From JBBQNR01 sp963774075 (GTDB taxonomy: Bacteria > Actinomycetota > Thermoleophilia > Solirubrobacterales > JBBDJG01), in NCBI GenBank assembly GCA_963774075.1, contig CAVZDP010000001.1:248001-312000 (forward strand): a DNA stretch of 64,000 nt. The letters run 5' to 3'. Below the pieces are notes generated by a model, which did no database searches, was not told the origin of the DNA, and saw nothing but the letters and a program-made list of their open reading frames with translations. Both the position numbers and the translations under genes were made by a program. The number at the start of each line of letters is the position of its first letter. Position 1 is the stretch's first letter. This document shows, in pieces, positions 24,073 to 32,107 of this stretch.

Positions 24073-26523
24073 CTACTCGCCCCGGTGCGCCCGGCTGGAG
24101 CGGTGTTTGCGCTTGATCTTGATCGAGTACTTCGAAGGTCGCGTGCGCACGGTCGGGTTCTGGATGTCCGCGAGGCGCGCGACGAGCTTGTCCCACTGGT
24201 TGTTGGAGAGCAGCCTGCGCGCCGCCCGGCCGAGCTTGCCGTTGGTCCCGAACAGCGGCTCGAAGCCGAGGTGGATGTGATCCGCGTGGTCGGCCATCGG
24301 GTACGTGGGCCCGCCCATGTCCATCAGCGAGATGATCTGCGTCGCGCGCATGTTCCCCTGGAGGGTCAGCAGGCGGCGTATCGTGAACTCGGTGATGGAG
24401 CCCTCACCCTGGTGGCCGAGGATGGAAACGCCGTTGATCTTCGAGATGTCCACGGCGTTGCCCGACGAGTGGTGGGAGACGTTACCCGAGGCCGTGTAGT
24501 AGCCGTGGCCGCACTTGAGCGACGTGACGGTCGGCTTCAGGCCCCACGCGGCGAGGAACTCGAGCGTCGCGAGCACGCGCCGGTCGACCTGCCCGGAGCG
24601 GATGTCGTCGCGCCCGCACGGGTAGACGTCGATGTCTGGGTTGGCCAGCACCCGCCGCTCGAGCGCCTCCTTGGACATCAGGAGGATTTGCCCGGTGGTC
24701 GGCCGCTCGGAGTCGGGGCCGAGGAACGGGTTCTTGCCGGCGGCGCGGTAGAGCGCGGTCGCCTCGAGCAGCCTCCAGCCGTCGAGGATCGGCTTGGGGT
24801 CGATCCGCGGGGCTCCGCGGCCGGCTGGCCGGATCGAGAAGTTGAGGTGGGGGGCCAGCTTGGAGCCGCGGCCCCGCTCGAGCTTGCCGATCCGCCCGAG
24901 GACGGTGCCGCCGATCACCTTCGAGCCCTTCTTGAGCCGCTTCAGCTCGACGTCCGCAGGGCTCAGCCTGAAGACGCGGGAGAAGTAGACGCGGAAGACC
25001 TTGTAGCCGTCGTCGCCGAGCTGCGCCTCGGTGAGCTGACCGGTGCTCTCTGCGATCGGCTTGTTGCTCTCGCGGCCCGGGTCGGCGAACAGGCGCTCCT
25101 TCTTGACCGTCGGACCGCTTGAGGCAACGCGGGTGCGCTCGTAGGCCGACCGGCCGCTGGAGTCCCCGTCGCGGAGCTGACGGCCGGCACTGGCCGGAGC
25201 CGTGGGCCGGGGAAGCGCGGGCCGGCGCTCATCGCTGCTCGACCGGCGAGCGAGCTGGAACTCGTCGCGCGCGGCCGTCTCCTCGCGGTCGCTGCTACGG
25301 GGCACGGGGTAGCGCTTCGAAATCTTGTCGAGGTGCGCGTACGTGTAGCGGTTGCCGTACACGTCCTGGAGCACGATGTAGCGGCCGAAGCGTCGGTTCT
25401 TGCCGATCTTCTTGACAACGCCGTCGTTGACAGCGATCACAGGAGCGCCGCGGCGGCTGAAGATGTTGATCGAGCGGCGCTTGTCGTTCGACTCAACGAT
25501 CTTGGCTGCGTTGTGAGCGCGCCGGACCTTGCGGCCGAGACGGCGGGCGTCGCGCTCGCGCAGGTCGTCCGCGTAACGCGCCTCGGCGTGCACCGGGAAG
25601 TGACCCTGCGTCATGCCGGTGACGGATCCGATCACGTCGGCGGGCATTCCGGCGATCATGCGCGCGCGCATGAGCACCGAGTCGACGTACCAGTCGGCGT
25701 GGTTGTACGCAAAGATCGCGCGGCGCAGGTTGGCGTCGCCGCCCGCGGCCTTCAGGTAACGACCCGCGGCGAAGATGGCGTCCACCGGGTTGTACGGGTC
25801 CTTCTCGCCGTCGCGGTTCGCGTCCACTCCGTACATGCGCCAAGACGACGGGATGAACTGCATCCATCCGAGCGCGCCGGCTGACGAGACGTTGAGGTTG
25901 CGGCCGTAGTCGGTCTCGATCTCGTTGATCGCGGCCAGGATCTCCCAGCGGATCCCGTACTGAACTCCCGCCGCCTGGTAGATCGGAAGCAGGAAGGGCG
26001 GGATGCGGAACTTGCTGATGACGAAGTTCGGAACGCCGAGCGGAGCCGGACCGGGAAGGCTGAGGGAGAGAGACGGGTTGTCGCGGGTGGGCACTCCGTC
26101 CGCGCGCCGGATCGCGCCGTCCTTCGTCCGCTTCTTCTTCCGCGCGACCTCACGCTGCGGTTGAGCCTCGGACTCGCCGATGCCCTCGTGCTTGCCGTCC
26201 TTCTCCTGCTGCTTCTCAGGCTCGTCTTCCGCGGGAGCCTCGTCCGCCGGGCCCGTCGCGCCGGTGGTGCCTGTGGCGCCGTTCTTGTCGGCCTTCGGCG
26301 TCTGCTCCGTCATGCCGACGATCGGCGCGGTGATCTCGGGCAGCTGGATCTGGTCGAGCGGGGTGCCGGGTGGGACGTCGACCGTCGTCGTGACCTTCTG
26401 GCCACCCTTGAGGGTGACGGTTATTACGCGGAGCTCGGCGAGCGCAGGAAAGGCCGCCAGGCAGAAGCCGGCGACGAAAAGGCCCACGGTCAAAAGGCTC
26501 GAGAAGAGCTTCCGTCTCGTCAC
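24073..26523 (-). CDS. Three-module secreted cell-wall hydrolase (transglycosylase + degenerate M23 + M15-like)
   Basis: An 816-residue exported protein with signal peptide 1-29 and a collagen-like/charged linker (80-150). An MltB-type lytic transglycosylase domain follows (about 170-300: INEIETDYGRN with likely catalytic Glu203; GALGWMQFIPSSW). An M23/LytM-like fold at 358-405 is completed at about 508-568 after a basic insert of roughly 100 residues. A VanY/M15-like domain occupies about 650-760 (S-H-H-S-S-G-N-A-V-D at 683-692, HIH at 749-751). The M23 part lacks the HxxxD pair and has HLN instead of HLH, so it is probably inactive; the other two modules keep their catalytic residues. The GTG is at 26523. 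Confidence 0.85.
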   Translation of the reverse strand: MTRRKLFSSLLTVGLFVAGFCLAAFPALAELRVITVTLKGGQKVTTTVDVPPGTPLDQIQLPEITAPIVGMTEQTPKADKNGATGTTGATGPADEAPAEDEPEKQQEKDGKHEGIGESEAQPQREVARKKKRTKDGAIRRADGVPTRDNPSLSLSLPGPAPLGVPNFVISKFRIPPFLLPIYQAAGVQYGIRWEILAAINEIETDYGRNLNVSSAGALGWMQFIPSSWRMYGVDANRDGEKDPYNPVDAIFAAGRYLKAAGGDANLRRAIFAYNHADWYVDSVLMRARMIAGMPADVIGSVTGMTQGHFPVHAEARYADDLRERDARRLGRKVRRAHNAAKIVESNDKRRSINIFSRRGAPVIAVNDGVVKKIGKNRRFGRYIVLQDVYGNRYTYAHLDKISKRYPVPRSSDREETAARDEFQLARRSSSDERRPALPRPTAPASAGRQLRDGDSSGRSAYERTRVASSGPTVKKERLFADPGRESNKPIAESTGQLTEAQLGDDGYKVFRVYFSRVFRLSPADVELKRLKKGSKVIGGTVLGRIGKLERGRGSKLAPHLNFSIRPAGRGAPRIDPKPILDGWRLLEATALYRAAGKNPFLGPDSERPTTGQILLMSKEALERRVLANPDIDVYPCGRDDIRSGQVDRRVLATLEFLAAWGLKPTVTSLKCGHGYYTASGNVSHHSSGNAVDISKINGVSILGHQGEGSITEFTIRRLLTLQGNMRATQIISLMDMGGPTYPMADHADHIHLGFEPLFGTNGKLGRAARRLLSNNQWDKLVARLADIQNPTVRTRPSKYSIKIKRKHRSSRAHRGE

Positions 26524-27065
26524 TTTGGAAATGGTCTCCCCGGTCCTCTAGTTCCCTCTGAGCGGGGCCACCCGCCTGAGCCGGCCGCCCTGCCGGTAGC
26601 CAGCGAGGTCGTCAAGCTATCGACAAAAGAACGCGTTTGCAATGCAGAAGGCATGCCCAGCACGATGCTTCCCCCTAGCTCTCCCTTTGCGGCCGGTCCG
26701 GCAGTCCGATTCATCTTAGTTAGATCGGCACCCCATGGCGCCATCTTGATACGGGCAAGCAAGGTGTTTTTCGCCTCCCGCAGGGCGGCTGCAGCTGGTA
26801 TGGGGCAGCCGAGCGCCAACTCCAGGCTTTTATAGCGGCGTAACGTGAGAGCGTGGTTAACGGCATGTTTCCGGCGCCATGGGCCTTGCAAGCCCGCGCC
26901 ACGCCTCACAAGAGCAACCCTCTAGCTGAGATGGAGGGTTCCCACGACGCCCCTCCACCGCACGCGACCGTCCTCTCCCAGCGGCGAGGGTATTGCGGTA
27001 CTTTGCATTGCGGCCGCGCTTCCGGGCGGTTCACCACGACGGATTTCCGTAGAAGGGGGACTCAG
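26524..27065. other. 542-bp intergenic region, divergent leaders
   Basis: No protein-like frame was found. On the minus strand a TATAAA box at 26834-26829 would give the wall-hydrolase mRNA a leader of about 300 nt. A 7-bp inverted repeat AACCCTC / GAGGGTT with an 11-base loop spans 26917-26941. On the plus strand the region ends with AAGGGGGA as RBS for the TTG start at 27066. I looked for a ydaO (c-di-AMP) motif on the minus strand and could not find its conserved blocks. Confidence 0.4.
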
Positions 27066-27527
27066 TTGGCTCCAGACGAATTTGGGACGGGCGGCGAGCC
27101 GCAGGGATTGCGCGGCCGAATATCGAGCCAGGCCGAGGACACGATCGGCAAGCTCGCAGACGACCTGCTCGAGAACCCGGTCATCAACTCCGCTCTTCAG
27201 CGCGCCTTTGGTGCTCGCGAGAAGGTGGCCCAGGCGCAGGAGTCCGCGATGGAGGCGCTCAACATCCCGTCGGCCTCGAACATCGACAAGCTGGCACGCC
27301 GGCTGCGCTCCATGTCACAGCGCATCGACGAGATCGAGGACGGCGTCGAGAGGCTCGAGCGACGCGTCGAGGAACTCGCCGCCCCCGGCAGGACCAACAA
27401 GATCGAGGAGCGCCTGGAGCGGATCGAAGCAAGGTTGGAGGAGCTCGGCGCCGACGTCGCGGGGCTGCGGCGAGAGCAGGGCTCCGGCGAGGTCGCCGCC
27501 GCGCGCGCGGTGGTGCCCGAAGGCTGA
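27066..27527 (+). CDS. Coiled-coil, phasin-like protein
   Basis: A 153-residue helical protein. Its N-terminus has ISSQAEDTIGKLADDLLENPVINSALQRAFGAREK, and residues 75-140 form a heptad-rich coiled coil (MSQRIDEIEDGVERLERRVEEL; IEERLERIEARLEELG). The start is TTG 27066, with AAGGGGGA six bases before it. Helical proteins of this size next to one another, with a Lys/Ala-rich partner, resemble polyhydroxyalkanoate granule-associated proteins. No PHA synthase is in the window, so this is tentative. Confidence 0.65.
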   Translation: MAPDEFGTGGEPQGLRGRISSQAEDTIGKLADDLLENPVINSALQRAFGAREKVAQAQESAMEALNIPSASNIDKLARRLRSMSQRIDEIEDGVERLERRVEELAAPGRTNKIEERLERIEARLEELGADVAGLRREQGSGEVAAARAVVPEG

Positions 27528-27538
27528 AGCGAGCGTCG

Positions 27539-27937
27539 GTGGCTCGCAAAGAAAAGGCCACCGGTGGAGTGCCGGAGACCGTCCGGCGCGCGGTCGCGCG
27601 GACGATCCAGAGCACGCTTGGTCCCGCGACGCTGACGCGCGAGCGCGCACAAGAGCTCGCGGACGAAGTGTTGCGGCGCGCAGAGGGCAGCGCAGTTAAA
27701 GCGGGCCGCGGAGTGCGCGAGGCCGGACAGCGGCAACGCGAAGCGGCGGTTGAGGTGGGTGACCGGTTGCGCGACGCTTTGACGGACCTTCGCACGGGAG
27801 CAAGCGAGATCGACGAGCTGCGGGCGGAGGTCGAGAAACTGCGTCGCAGGGTCGAAGCGCTCGAGCGCAGGCAGAGCTCCTCTCGATCCGCGAAGGCCGC
27901 GAAGGCAGCGAAGCCCCCGCAACGCTCGCAGCGCTGA
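27539..27937 (+). CDS. Coiled-coil protein with Lys/Ala-rich tail (phasin-like partner)
   Basis: A 132-residue, largely helical protein. It has an N-terminal RRAVARTIQSTLGPATLTRERAQELADEVL, a central coiled coil (IDELRAEVEKLRRRVEALERR) and a basic tail with AKAAKAAKPP repeats, like the DNA-binding tails of PhaF-type phasins. GTG start 27539 is 11 bp after the previous stop. Its stop overlaps the ATG of the following epimerase-like gene (TGATG), so the genes are probably co-translated. Confidence 0.65.
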   Translation: MARKEKATGGVPETVRRAVARTIQSTLGPATLTRERAQELADEVLRRAEGSAVKAGRGVREAGQRQREAAVEVGDRLRDALTDLRTGASEIDELRAEVEKLRRRVEALERRQSSSRSAKAAKAAKPPQRSQR

Positions 27938-28962
27938 TGGCGCGACGCGTCCTGATCACCGGTGTCTCCGGTTATTGGGGGACGGAGCTCGCGCGCCGGC
28001 TCGAGCGCTCGAGCGAGGTCGAGTACATCGCCGGGCTCGACGTGCGACCGCCCGGCGCGGATCTCGAGCGCACCGAGTTCATTCGGGCCGACATCCGTAA
28101 CCCGCTGATCACGAAGCTGTTGCCGCAGACCGGCGTGGACACGGTCGTGCACTCTGACATCCTGCTCGCCCCGGAGCCGGGCAAGAGCGCCAAGCAGCTG
28201 CATGACATCAACGTGATCGGCTCGCTTCAGCTCCTGGCCGCGTGCGAGAGCACGGACAGCGTGCGCACGATCATCGTTCGAGGGTCGGCGGCCATCTACG
28301 GCGCCGAGCCGAACGCGCCCTCGTTCTTCACCGAGGCGATGGCGCGCCGGTTCCCACTTCGCACACGCTTCCAGCGCGACATCGGCGAGCTCGAGAACTA
28401 CTTCGAGACGTATTCGCGCCGGTTCCCCGAGGTGACGGTCACGATGCTCCGCTTCCAGCCTTCGCTCGGGTCGCGTATCGACTCCCCGCTCACCCGCTAT
28501 CTGCGCGCCCCGGTTGCCCCCACCCAGCTCGGCTTCGATCCTCTGCTCCAGTTCGTGCACGCGGATGACGCGGTCGGGGCGCTGGAGGCGGCCGTGCGCC
28601 ACCCCGTCCGCGGCCCGGTCAACGTCGCCGGCGGCGGAAGCGTGTCGCTGTCACGACTGCTGCGGATTGCGGGCAAGGTGCCGCTGCCCGTGCTGCCGCC
28701 GTTGTTCGCCGCGACGTTGCGCGCCGGCCGGCGCTTCGGCACGGCGCAGCTTCCGCCCGACGCGGTCCCGTGGCTGCGTTACGGGCTGACCGTCGATTGC
28801 ACCCGCCTGGCGGAGGAGGTCGGCTTCGTCCCCCGCTCGACACTCGAGGCGGTCCGCGACTTCGTGGAGAAGGCCGACGGCCATCGCCTCCTGCCCGGCC
28901 TCGGCCTCAGGCCGAACGGCAAGGCCGGTTCCGTGACCGCGGCGGCTACGGGCGAACGATGA
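27937..28962 (+). CDS. NAD-dependent epimerase/dehydratase family protein
   Basis: A 341-residue extended SDR with Rossmann motif TGVSGYWGTELARRL, DIR acidic-loop segment and VRGSAAIYG at the catalytic Ser position. The canonical YxxxK is not preserved: the equivalent segment reads TRFQRDIGELENYFETYSRRF, so catalysis by the standard mechanism is doubtful. It pairs with the overlapping acyltransferase gene as in the mycobacterial Rv0501-Rv0502 neighbourhood, which suggests an envelope-lipid role. Function unproven. Confidence 0.8.
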   Translation: MARRVLITGVSGYWGTELARRLERSSEVEYIAGLDVRPPGADLERTEFIRADIRNPLITKLLPQTGVDTVVHSDILLAPEPGKSAKQLHDINVIGSLQLLAACESTDSVRTIIVRGSAAIYGAEPNAPSFFTEAMARRFPLRTRFQRDIGELENYFETYSRRFPEVTVTMLRFQPSLGSRIDSPLTRYLRAPVAPTQLGFDPLLQFVHADDAVGALEAAVRHPVRGPVNVAGGGSVSLSRLLRIAGKVPLPVLPPLFAATLRAGRRFGTAQLPPDAVPWLRYGLTVDCTRLAEEVGFVPRSTLEAVRDFVEKADGHRLLPGLGLRPNGKAGSVTAAATGER

Positions 28963-29978
28963 CCGTCGAGCAGCCGCCCCGCCGCCGTTTCGCGCGCCAG
29001 GACGACTACTGGCCGGAGGACGCGGGGCCGGAACGCGAGAATGGGGGCGGCCCTGTCGCGTCACAGCTTCAGTTCGTCCGCGGCCTGGGACGGGCGCTCG
29101 ACGCCGGGCTGGACCTTCCCGAGGCGCTGGAGCGCGCCGCCATGACTCTCTCGCGTACAGGCCGGCGGATGGCCGAGCGGGCCGCGCACCGGCTTCGGGG
29201 CGAGAACCCGGAGGACGAATGGGGTTTCGACGAGGAGTTCTGCGAGCTCGTCTATCCGTTCTTCGAGCATATGTATGAGCGCTGGTGGCGGGTGCAGGCC
29301 ATCGGCGTGGCGAACGTGCCGGCGCACGGCCGCGCGCTGCTGGTCGCAAACCACGCCGGCGTGCTGCCGTGGGACGCGACGATGATGAGCGTCGCCATCC
29401 TCAAGCACCACCCGCTGCCGCGGTACCCGCGCTTCATGGTCCTCGACTGGGCGTTCCGGTTGCCGTGGGTGAGCTCGTTCATGCGCAGGTTCGGGGGCGT
29501 GGTCGCCTCCCCGTTCAACGCGATGCGGCTGCTGGAGCAAGAGCATCTGGTCATGGCCTTCCCGGAAGGCGCCAAGGGCGCGGGCAAGCCATTCTCCGAG
29601 CGCTACCGCCTCCAGCGCTTCGGCCGAGGAGGCTTCGTCGAGATCGCCCTGCGGACCGGCTCCCCGATAGTGCCGGTGGCGGTCGTGGGTTCCGAGGAGA
29701 TCTACCCGAAGATCGGCGACTCTCGCCTGCTTGCGCGCCTCATCGGCTCGCCCTACTTCCCGATTACGCCGACCTTCCCGGCGCTTGGGCCGCTGGGAAT
29801 GGTTCCCCTGCCTTCGAAGTGGCGGATCGAGTTCTGTGAGCCAATCGAGGTCGCGGCATATGGACCGGAGGGCGCCGAGAACCGGACGCTCGTCTTCGAG
29901 CTCTCCGAGCGCGTTCGCGACACCATCCAGGACAAGCTCTACGACAACCTGGTGAGCAGGGGCTCAGCGTTTCTTTGA
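28959..29978 (+). CDS. PlsC-like 1-acyl-glycerol-3-phosphate/lysophospholipid acyltransferase
   Basis: A 339-residue acyltransferase. It has the catalytic NHAGVLPWD (HxxxxD) near residue 127, the substrate motif FPEGAKG and the IVPVAVVGSEEIYP strand. The N-terminal about 80 residues are a charged extension ahead of the domain. The start ATG 28959 overlaps the previous TGA (ATGA). It belongs to the lysophospholipid acyltransferase superfamily closest in style to Rv0502. It may acylate glycerol-phosphate, ether-lipid or glycolipid acceptors; the adjacent ether-lipid genes make the second possibility attractive. Confidence 0.85.
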   Translation: MTVEQPPRRRFARQDDYWPEDAGPERENGGGPVASQLQFVRGLGRALDAGLDLPEALERAAMTLSRTGRRMAERAAHRLRGENPEDEWGFDEEFCELVYPFFEHMYERWWRVQAIGVANVPAHGRALLVANHAGVLPWDATMMSVAILKHHPLPRYPRFMVLDWAFRLPWVSSFMRRFGGVVASPFNAMRLLEQEHLVMAFPEGAKGAGKPFSERYRLQRFGRGGFVEIALRTGSPIVPVAVVGSEEIYPKIGDSRLLARLIGSPYFPITPTFPALGPLGMVPLPSKWRIEFCEPIEVAAYGPEGAENRTLVFELSERVRDTIQDKLYDNLVSRGSAFL

Positions 29979-30008
29979 GAGCTGCCGCCGTCGCCTCGGG
30001 CGACAGCA

Positions 30009-30038
30009 TTCGTGCACTCGCCGCGCACTATCTATATA
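30009..30038 (+). promoter_or_regulatory. Putative promoter for the acyl-CoA reductase fusion gene
   Basis: TATATA at 30033-30038, 18 bp from a weak TTCGTG, lies in an AT-rich patch of an otherwise GC-rich 143-bp gap. It would give a leader of about 75 nt ending in GCAGGGGA before the GTG at 30122. Confidence 0.4.
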
Positions 30039-30121
30039 GAGGCTTTAAGTTTTCGTCCCGAGGGCGTGCTGTGGACGACGCCTGAGCTAGATCGAGATCG
30101 ACCTTTGAGGCAGGGGAGTCA

Positions 30122-32107
30122 GTGAGCGATTACTTCGTCACAGGGGCAACAGGCTTCATCGGCAGGCACCTCGTGGAGCGCCTGCTGGATCGGGAAGGAA
30201 CCATCCACGTACTGGTGCGGGAGGGATCGCGGGCGCGGCTCGAAGAGCTGATGTCGCGCTGGGGCGCGACGCCCGAGCGCGTCGTGCCGGTGATCGGCGA
30301 TCTGACCTCGCCGGCGCTCGGCGTCTCCGACGAGGACAAGGGCAAGCTCGCGGGCGTCGAGCACTTCTTCCACCTCGCCGCCGTCTACGACATGACGGCC
30401 GACGAGGAGATCAACCGTCGCTCCAACGTCGAGGGCACCCGCCACGCGGTCGAGCTCGCGAACGAGCTGGGGGCCAAGCACTTCCACCACGTCAGCTCGA
30501 TCGCGGTCGCCGGCAAGTTCGAGGGCATCTTCACCGAGGACATGTTCGACGAGGGCCAGGTGCTCGACAACCCGTATTCGGAGACCAAGTTCGAGTCGGA
30601 GAAGATCGTCCGCGAGGAGCTGGAGGTGCCGTGGCGCGTCTACCGGCCGGGGATAGTCGTCGGCCACTCGCAGAGCGGCGAGATGGACAAGGTGGACGGG
30701 CCCTACTACTTCTTCAAGGTGATCCAGCGGGTAAGGGGCGTGGTGCCGCCGTGGCTCCCGGTCATAGGCCTCGAGGGCGGGAAGATCAACATAGTGCCGG
30801 TCGACTTCGTCGCCGCCGCGCTCGACCACATCGCGCACAAGCCAGCCGCCGACGGGCGAGCCTTCCACCTCACCGACTCGAATCCGAAGTCGGCCGGGAA
30901 GGTGATCAGCACCTTCGCGCGGGCCGCGCATGCTCCCGAGTTCGGCATGCGGATCGACCGGCAGGTCATCAAGATGGTGCCGAAGCAGGCGCGCAAGATG
31001 ATTGCCCAGCTCCCGCCGGTGCGCCGCATCACCGATCAGATCCTTGAGGACTTCGGCATCCCGCGCGAGACGCTCTCGTACATCGACTTCCCGACCGACT
31101 ACGACTCCCGCCATGCAAGGGCCGCGCTCGAGGGAAGCGGCATCACGGTGCCCGCGCTGGAGGCCTACGCCGACAAGCTGTGGGACTACTGGGAGCGCAA
31201 CATGGATCCCGACCTCTTCAGGGATCGCAGCCTGAGGGGGGCGATCGAGGGCAAGGTGGTCGTGATAACGGGAGCCTCGAGCGGCATCGGCCATGCCACC
31301 GCGCTCAAGGTCGGTGAGGCCGGCGGCATCTGTGCCCTGGTCGCGCGCTCGGAGGACAAGCTCCAGGCCGCGAAGGTCGAGATCGAGGAGGCGGGGGGCA
31401 AGGCAACCGTGCACCCGGCCGACCTCTCGGAGCTCGACGACTGCGACCGCGTGGTCGCGGAGATCCTCGAGACGCATGGTCACGTGGACGTGCTGGTGAA
31501 CAACGCCGGTCGGTCGATAAGGCGCTCCATCGAGCACTCATACGACCGCTTCCACGACTTCCAGCGCACCATGCAGCTCAACTACTTCGGATCGCTGAAG
31601 ATGATCATGGGCTTCCTTCCCAGCATGCGCAAGCGCAAGTCGGGCCACATCATCAACGTCTCCTCGATCGGGGCGCAGACCAACACGCCCCGCTTCTCCG
31701 CATACGTGGCCAGCAAGAGCGCGCTCGACGCTTTCTCTCGCTGCATCGCCTCCGAGGTCATCGATGACGGGGTCAACGTCACCACCATCTACATGCCGCT
31801 CGTGCGCACGCCGATGATCGCGCCCACCGGTATGTACAACGCGTTCCCGACCGCCACGCCAGACGAGGCCGCCGACCTCGTGACCAGCGCCATGATCACG
31901 AAGCAGAAGAAGGTGGCCACGCGACTCGGCAACTTCGGCGAGGTGCTCTACGCTCTGACGCCGAGGTCCGTCGACGTCATTCTCAACACGGCGTACAAGC
32001 TCTTCCCGGAGAGCTCCGCGGCTCTCGGCAAGAAGAAGGCCAAGGAGGAAGAGGTCTCCAGCGAGGGCGTCGCCTTCGCGTACCTGATGAGGGGCGTGCA
32101 CTGGTAG
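30122..32107 (+). CDS. Fatty acyl-CoA reductase-like / SDR fusion (AcrA1-like)
   Basis: A 661-residue fusion of two Rossmann enzymes. Residues 1-360 are an extended SDR of the fatty acyl-CoA reductase type (TGATGFIGRHLVERLL; VSSIAVAG; YSETKFESE). Residues about 375-640 are a classical SDR (TGASSGIGHATAL; NNAGRS; VSSIGAQTN; YVASKSALDAF). The order and length match mycobacterial AcrA1 (Rv3391) proteins, which reduce acyl-CoA to aldehyde or alcohol. GTG start with GGGGA upstream. The next gene, an alkylglycerone-phosphate synthase, overlaps its stop and would consume the fatty alcohol product. Confidence 0.88.
   Translation: MSDYFVTGATGFIGRHLVERLLDREGTIHVLVREGSRARLEELMSRWGATPERVVPVIGDLTSPALGVSDEDKGKLAGVEHFFHLAAVYDMTADEEINRRSNVEGTRHAVELANELGAKHFHHVSSIAVAGKFEGIFTEDMFDEGQVLDNPYSETKFESEKIVREELEVPWRVYRPGIVVGHSQSGEMDKVDGPYYFFKVIQRVRGVVPPWLPVIGLEGGKINIVPVDFVAAALDHIAHKPAADGRAFHLTDSNPKSAGKVISTFARAAHAPEFGMRIDRQVIKMVPKQARKMIAQLPPVRRITDQILEDFGIPRETLSYIDFPTDYDSRHARAALEGSGITVPALEAYADKLWDYWERNMDPDLFRDRSLRGAIEGKVVVITGASSGIGHATALKVGEAGGICALVARSEDKLQAAKVEIEEAGGKATVHPADLSELDDCDRVVAEILETHGHVDVLVNNAGRSIRRSIEHSYDRFHDFQRTMQLNYFGSLKMIMGFLPSMRKRKSGHIINVSSIGAQTNTPRFSAYVASKSALDAFSRCIASEVIDDGVNVTTIYMPLVRTPMIAPTGMYNAFPTATPDEAADLVTSAMITKQKKVATRLGNFGEVLYALTPRSVDVILNTAYKLFPESSAALGKKKAKEEEVSSEGVAFAYLMRGVHW

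Noticed and set aside
26520..26835. ydaO/c-di-AMP riboswitch upstream of the wall hydrolase
   Set aside because: The location is attractive, but the conserved blocks of the motif could not be found on the minus strand.
26853..27065. N-terminal extension of the phasin-like gene
   Set aside because: TTG 27066 has a strong SD. The upstream part is Pro/His/Arg-rich and not protein-like.
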